64,000 bases of DNA from Alphaproteobacteria bacterium (GTDB lineage: Bacteria > Pseudomonadota > Alphaproteobacteria > Caulobacterales > Aquidulcibacteraceae), in contig WGNI01000004.1 of assembly GCA_016124655.1 (NCBI GenBank), positions 1 to 64,000 on the forward strand, in the 5' to 3' direction. A model generated the notes under the pieces. It was not told where the DNA came from. It made no database searches and was given only the letters and a program-made list of their open reading frames with translations. The translations under genes and the position numbers were made by a program. Shown piece after piece: positions 1 to 8,241 of this stretch. Position 1 is the first letter of the stretch; each line of letters opens with the position of its first letter.

Positions 1-204
1 CAACCCGGCGCGCGGGTTCCGGTTCGAGGAAAATCCTCTCACCTCCACCATTCTTGTTTGCGCGCCGCCGACGCCCGCCAACCCGGCGCGCGGGTTCCGG
101 TTCGAGGAAAATCCTCTCAACTCCACCATTCTTGTTTGCGCGCCGCCGACGCCCGCCAACCCGGCGCGCGGGTTCCGGTTCGAGGAAAATCCTCTCACCT
201 CCAC
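1..204. repeat. 78-bp direct tandem repeat, about 2.6 copies
   Basis: A 78-base unit occurs at 1-78 and 79-156, and its first ~48 bases again at 157-204. The first two copies differ at one visible base. The array begins at the window edge, so more copies may lie upstream. Each unit contains a short hairpin (gagga-aaa-tcctc) followed by cacctccacca, which resembles the acceptor end and CCA of a tRNA. The preceding bases do not form a normal 5-7-5 T-arm, so it is not a tRNA gene. No credible protein crosses it, and bases 205-264 hold nothing recognisable. Confidence 0.85.
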
Positions 205-264
205 GCGCTTTGCTTGCGGCCCCGTCAGGGCTTTGTCGTTTGTCCGTGCTCGCACCAGCGTCGC

Positions 265-879
265 TTAATACAAATTCTCCGTCGCATCTTGATCGAGCAT
301 GGCGTCGACGGCGGCGGCGGGAACTTCAAGCGCCATCTGATCGCGATAGACCGCGCCGGCGGTGGGGAAGCTCGCGCGATCGACGCGCGCGTCGGGATTC
401 CACAATTGCGCGCGCTTCATCGCCTTCACGCAATGCAGATAGGCTTCCTTCACGTCGACGACGATGACCGAGCGCGGCGGCTTTCCGTCCACGACAAAGC
501 GCGCCATGAGCGCGGGATCGGTGGTCACGCGCGCACGCCCGTTCACGCGCAGAGCGTCATCGAAGCCTGGAATGAAGAACAAGAGACCGACGCCCGGATT
601 GCGGGTGATGTTGGAGAGCGAATCCAGACGATTGTTTCCCGGCCGGTCGGGCATGGCCAGCGTGTGTTTGTCGATAACGTGAACAAAGCCCGGCTCGCCG
701 CCGCGGGGCGACACATCGCCCAGCCCGTCCGGGCTTGAGGTGCCGATGCACAGAAACGGCGAGAGCGCGATAAAGTGCGCGAAGTGCTTGTCGATCTGGG
801 CAATGTCCTTGCCGACGGCGCCGCCGGCGGGCGGCTTGTAAAGACCGCGCAGGTCGGTTTCGCTTGTGAGATCCGCCAT
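265..879 (-). CDS. PPOX-type FMN-binding protein (pyridoxamine phosphate oxidase-like)
   Basis: 204-residue protein starting MADLTSETDLRGLY. The start is set by a GGAG just upstream of the ATG at 879; an in-frame extension further upstream is less likely. It resembles the split-barrel, flavin-binding pyridoxamine-5-phosphate-oxidase superfamily, specifically the ~205-residue DR2398-like subfamily. Typical segments are CIGTSSPDGLGDVSPRGGEP, then DRPGNNRLDSLSNITRNPGVGLLF in two blocks, and AYLHCVKAMKRAQLW in the second half. Such proteins are cytosolic flavin or F420 reductases of mostly unknown substrate. PdxH activity itself is not implied. It is followed by a glutathione transferase gene on the same strand. 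Confidence 0.82.
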   Translation of the reverse strand: MADLTSETDLRGLYKPPAGGAVGKDIAQIDKHFAHFIALSPFLCIGTSSPDGLGDVSPRGGEPGFVHVIDKHTLAMPDRPGNNRLDSLSNITRNPGVGLLFFIPGFDDALRVNGRARVTTDPALMARFVVDGKPPRSVIVVDVKEAYLHCVKAMKRAQLWNPDARVDRASFPTAGAVYRDQMALEVPAAAVDAMLDQDATENLY

Positions 880-965
880 GGCGCCCTTCTCCTCTGCATT
901 TGCGCTGCGACGGTAGTGCGGCGGCGCGCGCCGCGCCAGCGCAAAGACGATGGCCCGCCCCGGCT

Positions 966-1622
966 TCATGTCCCGGTCGGAAAAGGCTTTTCCTTCAGTT
1001 CGTCAAAGGGGATCATGACGTGTTCGCGATAGGCCGGGCGTGTTTCAAGGCGATCACGCCACGCGGCGACATTGGGGACGTCTGGGCGGGGAATGTCCAA
1101 ACCGAAATAACGATAGAGCGTTGTTCCCACGGCGATGTCGGCCAGCGACAGCGTTTCGCCGGCGAGGAAGGGACGCTGCGCCAGCGCGCGATCGAGCAAA
1201 AGCATCAGCCCCGCACACGCTTTGATCGATGCGGCGATTGCGTGTTCATTGCGTTGCGCGACGGGCGTTCGGTACATGCCCCAGAACACGCCGTCGAGAA
1301 AACTCGGCTGCCACGCGGTCAGCGCCCAATCCATCCAGCGATCGACCTGCGAACGCCGTGCCGCGCTTTGGTCCCAGAAAAGGTCCGCGCCATGAGACGC
1401 TGCGAGAAAGCGCAGGATCGCGTGGCTTTCCCACACGACGAGTTCATCGTCCTGAATGACGGGAATGCGGCCGTTCGGGTTCAAAGCGAGAAAGGACGGA
1501 TCATTGAGCCCGCCATAATCGCCGCCGATCGCATGATGATGGTGCGGCAGGTTGAGTTCGCCTATGAGCCACATCACCTTTTGCACATTGCTCGAACTGC
1601 GGCGGCCATGGATTGTGAGCAT
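966..1622 (-). CDS. Glutathione S-transferase family protein
   Basis: 218-residue soluble protein. The N-terminal thioredoxin-like half begins MLTIHGRRSSSNVQKVMWL, with a Ser cluster at residues 9-11 in the usual thiol-activating position. It also has the cis-Pro region (NGRIPVIQDD) and the glutathione-binding ES motif (VVWESHAILRFLA). The helical C-terminal half carries the N-capping box (LSLADIAVG). GGGAGGA lies about 10 bases before the ATG at 1622, which excludes a 13-residue extension. The expected role is glutathione conjugation or reduction; the substrate is unknown. It is divergent from the GFA protein at 1720, another family historically tied to glutathione. Confidence 0.88.
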   Translation of the reverse strand: MLTIHGRRSSSNVQKVMWLIGELNLPHHHHAIGGDYGGLNDPSFLALNPNGRIPVIQDDELVVWESHAILRFLAASHGADLFWDQSAARRSQVDRWMDWALTAWQPSFLDGVFWGMYRTPVAQRNEHAIAASIKACAGLMLLLDRALAQRPFLAGETLSLADIAVGTTLYRYFGLDIPRPDVPNVAAWRDRLETRPAYREHVMIPFDELKEKPFPTGT

Positions 1623-1719
1623 TGGCGAGCATCCTCCCGGCGCGCTGCGCAGTGTGCGCAAGTCTAGACCGGCGGGGGCGGATTTGTCCCGCGGACAGCC
1701 TGAAAGGAGACCAGGGACG

Positions 1720-2112
1720 ATGCTTCAAGGAAGCTGTTTGTGCGGCGCGGTGGCCTATGAAAGCGGGCCGTTGGCGACGCCGATCGGACTTTGTCACTGC
1801 CGTACGTGCCAAAAAGCGCACGCCAGCGCGTATGCGGCGACCGCGCGCACGGCGCGTGCGGATTTTCGCTGGACGCGCGGCGGCGATCTGGTTGCAGCGT
1901 TTGCAAGCACGCCGGGAAAGAAGCGCTGGTTTTGCCCACGCTGCGGCACGCACCTGATGGCGGAATGGACGGATCAGGACCAGGTGATCCTGCGCGTCGG
2001 TTCGCTCGATACGCTTCTGGATCAACGCCCTGTCGTGCACATCTGGATGGCCGACGCCACGCCTATGCTGGAGCCGCCGGCCGGACTTCCAATGTTCGAG
2101 AAGGGGCGGTAA
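1720..2112 (+). CDS. GFA/CENP-V family zinc protein
   Basis: 130-residue protein with the cysteine pattern of the glutathione-dependent formaldehyde-activating (GFA) fold: Cys6, Cys8, Cys25, Cys27, Cys30, Cys72 and Cys75, the last two in WFCPRCGTH. These normally bind two structural zinc ions. AGGAG lies upstream of the ATG at 1720, and the downstream start gives the family's usual ~130-residue length. Most members have no proven enzyme activity, so a role in formaldehyde detoxification is only suggested. It is separated from the TIR gene downstream by 55 bases. Confidence 0.88.
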   Translation: MLQGSCLCGAVAYESGPLATPIGLCHCRTCQKAHASAYAATARTARADFRWTRGGDLVAAFASTPGKKRWFCPRCGTHLMAEWTDQDQVILRVGSLDTLLDQRPVVHIWMADATPMLEPPAGLPMFEKGR

Positions 2113-2167
2113 CGCGCTTGCCGGCGGCTGCGCTTGTGCTACGCACGACGCATAAAAGGGGACGCGC

Positions 2168-3166
2168 ATGGCAGGCGTTTTCGTGTCTTACAAGCGCGGC
2201 GACGAGGCGCTCGTGGAGCGGCTGGTGACGGCGCTGCGCGGCGCGGGCCTCGCGGTCTGGTGGGACAAGGACATTGCGCCCGACGCGCCGTGGGAAGACA
2301 CCATTGAGCGCGAATTGCAGGCCGCGAAAGCGGTGATCGTGGCGTGGTCGAAGGCTTCAGTCGATAGCGAAAACGTGAAAGCCGAAGCGCGGCGCGCCCG
2401 CGCGCAGGGCAAGCTCGTGCAATGTTACATTGAAGCATGCGAGGCGCCGCTGTTTTTCGGCGAGCGCCAGGGCGTTGATCTTTCCGATTGGCGCGGCGAT
2501 GCGCAGGACCGGCGGTTTCAAACCGTCGCGGCGGCGGCGCGCGCGCTGATCGAAGGCCGCGCGCCGGCTGTTGCGGTTGCGACCGCGCCGCGCAAACGCG
2601 CGAAATGGCCGCTCGCTGCGGGCGCCACGGCGCTGGTCGCGGCGATCCTGATTGGGATTGCGCTGTTTGGTTTTCCCGGCGGACAGATTGCACGGGAGGC
2701 CGAAACCCCGATCGCGAGCGACGGAGACGTCGCCGCTTCGGCCGCGCCGGCGCCTTCCTCAAGTCTTGCGCCAAGCGCTGCTTCGACGCCCGCGCTGACG
2801 CCGGGACAGCCGCATCGCCTCGATATCGCGCCCGGCTCGGCGGTCGATTTCGATTCCGGAGCGGTTTCGACCGCAATCACCGATGCCAGCGATTTTGTGC
2901 TGACAGGACGCGCGGCGGACGGCTTTTCCATTGCAACCGCGAACGATGGCGCGCTCATCGGCGTCGCCGCCAGCGGACCGGCGACGCCTGCGGCGTGCGG
3001 CACGGAGCTGACGCGGCCGACAATCTCGTGGCAGATTCCAATGGCCAATGACGTCGGCGAAATCCAATGCTTCAGAACCAATGCCGGGCGCGAGGGCGCG
3101 CTGACGCTGGAGCGCGGGCGCGCCGGCTATGACGGCGCTGTCGTCACCATCCTGCTTTGGCCGTAG
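2168..3166 (+). CDS. TIR-domain protein with one membrane segment and a C-terminal extracytoplasmic domain
   Basis: 332 residues. Residues 1-110 form a TIR domain: beta-A AGVFVSYKRGDE, then WWDKDIAPDAPWEDTI, then VIVAWSKASVDSENVKAEA. Glu73 sits where TIR NAD-hydrolases carry their catalytic glutamate. A basic stretch (PRKRAKW) precedes a hydrophobic segment at about 145-168. After it come an Ala/Ser/Pro linker and a ~110-residue domain with two cysteines, predicted to be outside the inner membrane. The arrangement suggests a membrane-tethered TIR effector or signalling protein with an external sensing domain. No antiphage partner such as a CBASS cyclase, Thoeris ThsA or short Argonaute is nearby. 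ATG 2168 follows AAAAGGGG. Confidence 0.82.
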   Translation: MAGVFVSYKRGDEALVERLVTALRGAGLAVWWDKDIAPDAPWEDTIERELQAAKAVIVAWSKASVDSENVKAEARRARAQGKLVQCYIEACEAPLFFGERQGVDLSDWRGDAQDRRFQTVAAAARALIEGRAPAVAVATAPRKRAKWPLAAGATALVAAILIGIALFGFPGGQIAREAETPIASDGDVAASAAPAPSSSLAPSAASTPALTPGQPHRLDIAPGSAVDFDSGAVSTAITDASDFVLTGRAADGFSIATANDGALIGVAASGPATPAACGTELTRPTISWQIPMANDVGEIQCFRTNAGREGALTLERGRAGYDGAVVTILLWP

Positions 3167-3177
3167 ATGGGCCCTGG

Positions 3178-3951
3178 TCAGGCTTTTTCTGAATAGCTCA
3201 CGGCCATGCCGTCGCGCACGTCCTGCTGCACGCCATATTGCGGGAACGGATAGCGGAAGCCGTTTTTCGCCAGCGCGGTCATGCCCTCGATCGCCTTGCG
3301 CATGTCTTGCGGCGTTGCCGCCATCAACATTTCATCATCGAGCACGCCGCCATAGCGGCGCTCGGCAAAGCAAGGAATGGAGAGGCTCGGCTGGCGCGTG
3401 GTCAGCGCGCGGCCCCAGGAATCGGCGCACGCGGATTCGCCGACGACGCTCCAATCGAAGCGCTTGTAGCCGCTCCATTGCAGGCCGTTGATGAAATAGA
3501 TCATCGCGCCGGGTGTTGCGTAAAACAGCGCGATGTCGGGGTCCTGCAATTTGCCGCCGGCAAGCGGACCAATGACGAGCGCTTCGTAGCGCCCGTCCGG
3601 CACGCAATGCATGGCGCGCTGGTGTGCGCCGGCATCCTCCAGCGTGGAGAACCACACGCCGGTCATGTGTGCGCCGGACATCCAATCATCGGTTTTGGCG
3701 CCGCCGAGACCGACAACGGCGCGGCATTGCGCGCCGACGAGATTTTCGCTGGTCACGCCCACGGTCCAGCCCAATCGCGCGGCCTGGCCGACGATCTGAT
3801 CCAGCGTGTGAATGGCTTTGGGCCGACGCAGGCGGGGAATGGCGTCGAGCTCCTCCTTGCGCTCGAACAATTTCATCGCGAAGGGAATGGTTCGCAATTT
3901 CAGCAAACGTTCGAGGTCCTGGGCCAATTCGCTCAAGGCTGCAGCGTCCAT
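3178..3951 (-). CDS. DUF169 family protein
   Basis: 257 residues starting MDAAALSELAQDLERLL, with GGGGAGGAGATC directly before the ATG at 3951. The sequence resembles the DUF169 family found in bacteria and archaea. Recognisable segments are IPFAMKLFERKEELDAIP, then KAIHTLDQIVGQAARLGWTV, GAQCRAVVGLG, PGAMIYFINGLQWSGYKRFDW and GESACADSWGRAL. The family is soluble and its biochemical function is not established; conserved Cys residues are consistent with a redox or cofactor role, which is inference. It is convergent with the TIR gene (11 bases apart) and divergent from the reductase at 4079. Confidence 0.82.
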   Translation of the reverse strand: MDAAALSELAQDLERLLKLRTIPFAMKLFERKEELDAIPRLRRPKAIHTLDQIVGQAARLGWTVGVTSENLVGAQCRAVVGLGGAKTDDWMSGAHMTGVWFSTLEDAGAHQRAMHCVPDGRYEALVIGPLAGGKLQDPDIALFYATPGAMIYFINGLQWSGYKRFDWSVVGESACADSWGRALTTRQPSLSIPCFAERRYGGVLDDEMLMAATPQDMRKAIEGMTALAKNGFRYPFPQYGVQQDVRDGMAVSYSEKA

Positions 3952-4078
3952 GATCTCCTCCCCGGCTTGGAAATTCCTGCATGATAGGCGCAATGCGCGG
4001 CTTGCGCGACGCTCTGGACTTTGGCGCCGCGCGCGTCCAGCCTGGGCTGAAGAAGCGAGACGCATGAGGGAGACGCCC

Positions 4079-5104
4079 ATGGCGCGCATGACGCGCCGCA
4101 TCGTGCTGGCCGCGCCGATCGAGGGCGCGCCAAAGCGTGCGGATTTTCGCCTGGAGGAGACCGCGCTGCCGGATGCGCTGCGCGAGGGCCAGGCGCTGGT
4201 GCGCACGCTTTACGCCTCCGCCGATCCCGGCACGCGGTCGAGGCTTTCGGCGGGCGCGAGCTATGCGCCGCCGCTAAAGCCCGGCGAAACAATTGACGGC
4301 TTTTGCGTCGGCGAAGTGACGGAAAGCGCCAATCCGCGCTTTGCGCCGGGCGACCTCGTGGCGCTGGGCGGCGGCTGGGCCGAGCATGTGTTGTTTTCCG
4401 GCCGAGGCTACATGCAGAAAATACCACACCGGCGGGTTCCGCTTTCGGCCTGGATCGGCGCGCTCGGCGTGCCGGGGATGACGGCGTGGTTCGGGCTCAA
4501 GCGCGTGGCGGAGATGAAGCCCGGCGCGCGCGTGCTGGTGACGTCGGCGGCGGGACCGGTCGGCGCGACGGCCGGGCAAGTCGCCAAGGCGTGGGGCGCG
4601 GAGCGTGTCGTCGGCGTCGCCGGCGGCGCGGAGAAATGCGCATGGCTGCGCGATGTCGGGTTTGACGCGGCGATCGATTACAAGGCGGAGGCCGATCTTG
4701 GCGCTGCGCTGAAGGCCGCGTCGCCTGAGGGCTATGATATTGTGTTCGACAATGTCGGACCGGCGATGCTCGATGCGGCGATTCCGCTGACGCGGATGAA
4801 CGCCCGCGTCGTCATTTCCGGTCAGGTGGCGGATTACAACACGCCCGCGGGCGCAGCGCCTGGCCTGCATACGACGCGGTATTTCATCGCCAACCGTTTG
4901 CGCATGGAAGGCCTTGTGGTGTTCGACGATCTGCGCGGCTTCGCGGAAGCGCAGGACGCGCTGTGCGCGCTCATTGAATCCGGCGCGGTGCAGACCCGCG
5001 AAGTGCGCAGCGCGGGATTGGAGTCCTTGCCGAACGCCTTCATCGGGCTTTTCAATGGCCAGGACTTTGGCCGCCGTATCGCTGCGATCGGCGCAGAGCC
5101 TTAA
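4079..5104 (+). CDS. NADP-dependent MDR-family oxidoreductase (prostaglandin/2-alkenal reductase-like)
   Basis: 341 residues, zinc-independent medium-chain dehydrogenase/reductase. It shows the PTGR/CurA-like N-terminal segment (VRTLYASADPGTRSRL), a GVPGMTAWFGL segment, the Rossmann core VLVTSAAGPVGATAGQVAK and the DYKAEADL region after the nucleotide site. Family members reduce activated C=C bonds with NADPH. Of three clustered ATGs, 4079 is preferred because GAGGGAGA precedes it. Only 9 bases separate it from the enoyl-CoA hydratase, so it is probably the first gene of a catabolic operon running to 8219. Confidence 0.85.
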   Translation: MARMTRRIVLAAPIEGAPKRADFRLEETALPDALREGQALVRTLYASADPGTRSRLSAGASYAPPLKPGETIDGFCVGEVTESANPRFAPGDLVALGGGWAEHVLFSGRGYMQKIPHRRVPLSAWIGALGVPGMTAWFGLKRVAEMKPGARVLVTSAAGPVGATAGQVAKAWGAERVVGVAGGAEKCAWLRDVGFDAAIDYKAEADLGAALKAASPEGYDIVFDNVGPAMLDAAIPLTRMNARVVISGQVADYNTPAGAAPGLHTTRYFIANRLRMEGLVVFDDLRGFAEAQDALCALIESGAVQTREVRSAGLESLPNAFIGLFNGQDFGRRIAAIGAEP

Positions 5105-5113
5105 GGATCAGGC

Positions 5114-5908
5114 ATGACCTTTGACGCTTACGAACGCATCAAGGCGACGCGCGCGGGACGCATCCTCACGCTGACGCTGACGGGGACGAATCCGGTCAAC
5201 GCCGTCGATGCGCGCATGCATCATGAATTGGGCCGCGTCTTTCTCGACGCGCAGGACGACGCCGACAGCGATCTGATCATTCTTACCGGCGCGGGGCGCG
5301 CGTTCTGCGCGGGCGGCGATGCGGCGTGGTTTCAGGCGCAGATCGATCACCCCGAGACGTTTCGCGCCATCGCGCCGGAGGCCAAGCGCATCATCACCTC
5401 GATGCTCGATTTGGAGAAGCCGATTGTGTGCCGATTGAACGGCGCGGCTGCGGGCTTGGGGGCGACGCTGGCGCTGTTGTGCGATGTTGTGGTCGCGTCG
5501 GAGAAAGCGGTCATCGGCGATCCGCACGTGAAGGTGGGGCTTGTGGCGGGCGATGGCGGCGCGGTGATCTGGCCGCAGCTGATCGGTTTCGCTCGGGCGA
5601 AAGAATTGCTGATGACGGGCGAGATGCTCACCGCGCAAGCCGCGCTCGATCTGGGGCTCGTCAATCACGTGGCGGCGCCTGACGCGCTGGACGACAAGGT
5701 GCAGGAGATCGCGGCGAAAATCCTCGCCAATCCGCGCTGGGCGGTGCGCTGGACCAAGACCATCGCCAATATTCCGCTGCGTGCGCTGGCGGCGCAGATC
5801 AATGATGCGGCGATGGGCTATGAGACGCTGTCGAACATGACGCGCGACCGGCGCGAAGCGGTGGCGGCGTTTCTGGAAAAGCGCGCGCCAAACCTGACGG
5901 GGGAATGA
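5114..5908 (+). CDS. Enoyl-CoA hydratase/isomerase family protein
   Basis: 264-residue crotonase-fold protein. The first oxyanion-hole segment is GAGRAFCAGGDAAWFQ and the second NGAAAGLGATLALLCDVV. The following PHVKVGLVAGDGGAVIWPQL block carries GDGG where classic hydratases have an acidic residue, as in several hydrolase or isomerase subfamilies, so the exact reaction (hydration, isomerisation or thioester hydrolysis) is open. The stop codon overlaps the start of the acyl-CoA dehydrogenase at 5905, implying translational coupling in a fatty-acid-like or steroid/terpenoid CoA-ester degradation operon. Confidence 0.88.
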   Translation: MTFDAYERIKATRAGRILTLTLTGTNPVNAVDARMHHELGRVFLDAQDDADSDLIILTGAGRAFCAGGDAAWFQAQIDHPETFRAIAPEAKRIITSMLDLEKPIVCRLNGAAAGLGATLALLCDVVVASEKAVIGDPHVKVGLVAGDGGAVIWPQLIGFARAKELLMTGEMLTAQAALDLGLVNHVAAPDALDDKVQEIAAKILANPRWAVRWTKTIANIPLRALAAQINDAAMGYETLSNMTRDRREAVAAFLEKRAPNLTGE

Positions 5909-7077
5909 TGATCGAAAGCGCGCTGCCCGAGCCGGAGCACGTTACGGCGCTGCGCGCGCAATTGCGCCGGTTCGTGGCGCAGAAGGCGCCGCGGGAAAAG
6001 CGCCGCGCGTGGGACGCCGCGCACGACTGGCCGCGCGATCTGTTTGCCGAACTGGCGGACATGGGCCTTTGCGCACTGACAGTGCCGGAAGAGTATGGCG
6101 GCGTCGGCCAAGACATCGTGGCCGCGGTCGCCGCGATCGAAGAATTGTGCCGCGCCGGGCCGTTCCTGGCCGGGCCGTTCATCCATTGCGCGTTCTATGG
6201 CGGGATGAACATCGCGGAGAATGGTTCTGAGGCGCAGAAACAAACGCTGCTGCCGAAGCTGGCGCGCGGAGAGTTGTTGTTCGCCTATGGCCTGTCGGAG
6301 CCGAATGTCGGCGGCGATCTCGCCAGCGTGGAGACACGCGGGCGCGTCGATGGGGATATGCTCGTCATCAATGGCGCGAAACGCTGGTGCACTGGCGCCG
6401 ATTGGGCGGATTACATCTATTGCCTGATCAACACCGCGCCGCATGCGCCGAAGCGGCAGGCGCTGACGTTTGCGCTTATTCCCGCCAAGGCTAAAGGCGT
6501 CACCGTTACGCCGATCGCGCATGTCAATCTGCGCTACACCGCCTCTTGCGACGTGCATCTCGATGACGTGCGGATTCCCTTGGACGCGGTTGTCGGAGGC
6601 CCGGAAAAGCTGAACCAGGGCTGGGGCATGCTGGCGGGCCGCGCGCTCGATGTGGAAAAGCTGGAGGTGGCCGCGGTTACGTTCGGCATTGCGCAGGCGG
6701 CGGTGGAGGAAGCCTGGACGTACGCGCAGGAGCGCGTGCAGTTCGGCAAGCCGATCGCCGCGCACCAGGCTGTGGCGCACAAGCTGGTCACAGCGCGCAC
6801 AAAGCTTGAAGCCTGCAGGCTGATGCTGCACCGCGCCGCGCAATTGGCGCATGGGAAGCAACCGTGCGCGATCGAAACCTCGATGGCGAAGTTGTTCATC
6901 GCCGATGCGGGCGTGGAGATCGCGCTTATTTGCCAACAGGTGATGGGTGCGTATGCGCTGTCGGACGGGTTCGACATGGAGCGGCATGTGCGCGATCTTC
7001 TGGGCATGCCCATTGTGGGCGGATCATCGGACATGCAGCGCAACAATCTCGCGGGCCTGTGGAGGCTGAAGCCATGA
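5905..7077 (+). CDS. Acyl-CoA dehydrogenase family protein
   Basis: 390 residues, about the usual family length. The helical N-terminal domain includes MGLCALTVPEEYGGVGQD. The beta domain follows with GLSEPNVGGDLAS and INGAKRWCTGADWADYIYCL, which line the flavin. The C-terminal helical domain contains the FAD-binding ERVQFGKPIAAHQAVAHKL segment. It probably oxidises an acyl-CoA at C2-C3 with FAD and passes electrons to ETF. The ATG at 5905 overlaps the preceding TGA, and its own TGA (7075-7077) overlaps the next ATG at 7074. Confidence 0.9.
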   Translation: MMIESALPEPEHVTALRAQLRRFVAQKAPREKRRAWDAAHDWPRDLFAELADMGLCALTVPEEYGGVGQDIVAAVAAIEELCRAGPFLAGPFIHCAFYGGMNIAENGSEAQKQTLLPKLARGELLFAYGLSEPNVGGDLASVETRGRVDGDMLVINGAKRWCTGADWADYIYCLINTAPHAPKRQALTFALIPAKAKGVTVTPIAHVNLRYTASCDVHLDDVRIPLDAVVGGPEKLNQGWGMLAGRALDVEKLEVAAVTFGIAQAAVEEAWTYAQERVQFGKPIAAHQAVAHKLVTARTKLEACRLMLHRAAQLAHGKQPCAIETSMAKLFIADAGVEIALICQQVMGAYALSDGFDMERHVRDLLGMPIVGGSSDMQRNNLAGLWRLKP

Positions 7078-8219
7078 CGATCTGGGTTGAGCGCGCGCGC
7101 GATCTGCGCGGCGATATCGTAGGCGCGCAAGCCGCGATGGACCAGGACCGGCGCATGCCGGACGCGCTGGCGGCGCGGTTCGCGGAGGCGGGGCTTTTCA
7201 AACTCTGCGCGCCGAAGGATTTCGGCGGCGCGGAGATCTCCCCTGCTGGGCTTGCGGAAACGCTGGAGGCGCTGGCGGAGAGCGATGCGTCCGCCGCCTG
7301 GGTGGCGATGATCGGGGCTACGACGAGTTCACTCGCGGCGTATCTCGACGCCGACGCGGCCGGCGAAATTTTCGGCGATCCCAAAACCATCGCGACCGGC
7401 GTCTATGCGCCGATGGGCAAGGCGAATATCGAGGATGGCGTGATCCACGCTTCGGGCCGCTGGAAGTGGAACAGCGGCGGACAGAATTCGCACTGGATCG
7501 CCGGCGGCTGCATGCTGTCGGAGAATGGCGCGCCGAAGAAGACCAGGAGCGGCGCGCCGATGGCGCGCATGATCTTTGCGCCGCGCGACAAGATCCGCTT
7601 CATCGACACGTGGCACACGGGCGGCCTGCGCGGCACGGGCAGCGGCGACATGGCGATGGAGGACATCGCAATTCCGCTGGCGCACGGCGTTTCGATCGTG
7701 GACACCCGCGCGCGGGTCTCCGGCGCGCTCTATGCTTTTCCCGCGTTCGGCCTGTTGGCGCTCGGGATTGCATCGGTCGCCAGCGGCAACGCCAAGGCGG
7801 CGCTTGTGGATTTCGACGCCGCGGCGCACGGCAAGAAAATGCCGAACGGCCGGACGCTGGCCGAACGCGGCACAACGCATGCACTGTTTGCGCAGGCGCA
7901 TGCGGAGTACGCCGCGGCGCGGGCCTTTCTGTTCAGCGAAGTCGACGCCGCGTGGGGCGAAGCGCAGCGCGACGCAGCGATTTCATTGGCGCAGCGCGCG
8001 CGGTTGCGGCTGGCGTGCACGCACATGACGCGCACGGCGGCGGAAATCGTGCGGCGGCTGCAGGATCACGCCGGCGGCGCGAGCGTCTTCCTCGACGATC
8101 CGCTGCAGCGGCGCCTGCGCGACGCGCAAACCATGACCGCGCACATCATGACCGCGCCCGGGACGTACGAACTCACGGGACGCGTGCTGATGGGCGGGGA
8201 AGGCATAGCGGAATTGTAG
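7074..8219 (+). CDS. Acyl-CoA dehydrogenase-like flavoprotein with type-2 C-terminal domain
   Basis: 381 residues starting MTIWVERARDLRGDIV, with ATGA overlap to the gene before. The N-terminal half is dehydrogenase-like (LFKLCAPKDFGGAEISPAGL; SDASAAWVAMIGATTSS). The second half matches the acyl-CoA dehydrogenase type-2 C-terminal domain found in HsaA, HpaB-like group D flavin monooxygenases and DszC-like enzymes (DTWHTGGLRGTGSGD; AHIMTAPGTYELTGRVLMG). It could therefore be a hydroxylase or desulfurase-like oxygenase rather than a dehydrogenase. Pairing with a normal acyl-CoA dehydrogenase in one operon points to breakdown of a cyclic or aromatic substrate; the substrate is unknown. Confidence 0.82.
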   Translation: MTIWVERARDLRGDIVGAQAAMDQDRRMPDALAARFAEAGLFKLCAPKDFGGAEISPAGLAETLEALAESDASAAWVAMIGATTSSLAAYLDADAAGEIFGDPKTIATGVYAPMGKANIEDGVIHASGRWKWNSGGQNSHWIAGGCMLSENGAPKKTRSGAPMARMIFAPRDKIRFIDTWHTGGLRGTGSGDMAMEDIAIPLAHGVSIVDTRARVSGALYAFPAFGLLALGIASVASGNAKAALVDFDAAAHGKKMPNGRTLAERGTTHALFAQAHAEYAAARAFLFSEVDAAWGEAQRDAAISLAQRARLRLACTHMTRTAAEIVRRLQDHAGGASVFLDDPLQRRLRDAQTMTAHIMTAPGTYELTGRVLMGGEGIAEL

Positions 8220-8241
8220 GCGCGCGCTTATCTTCGCGGGT

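Noticed and set aside
1-204. CRISPR array
   Set aside because: The 78-bp units abut directly with no unique spacers, and no cas gene is in the window.
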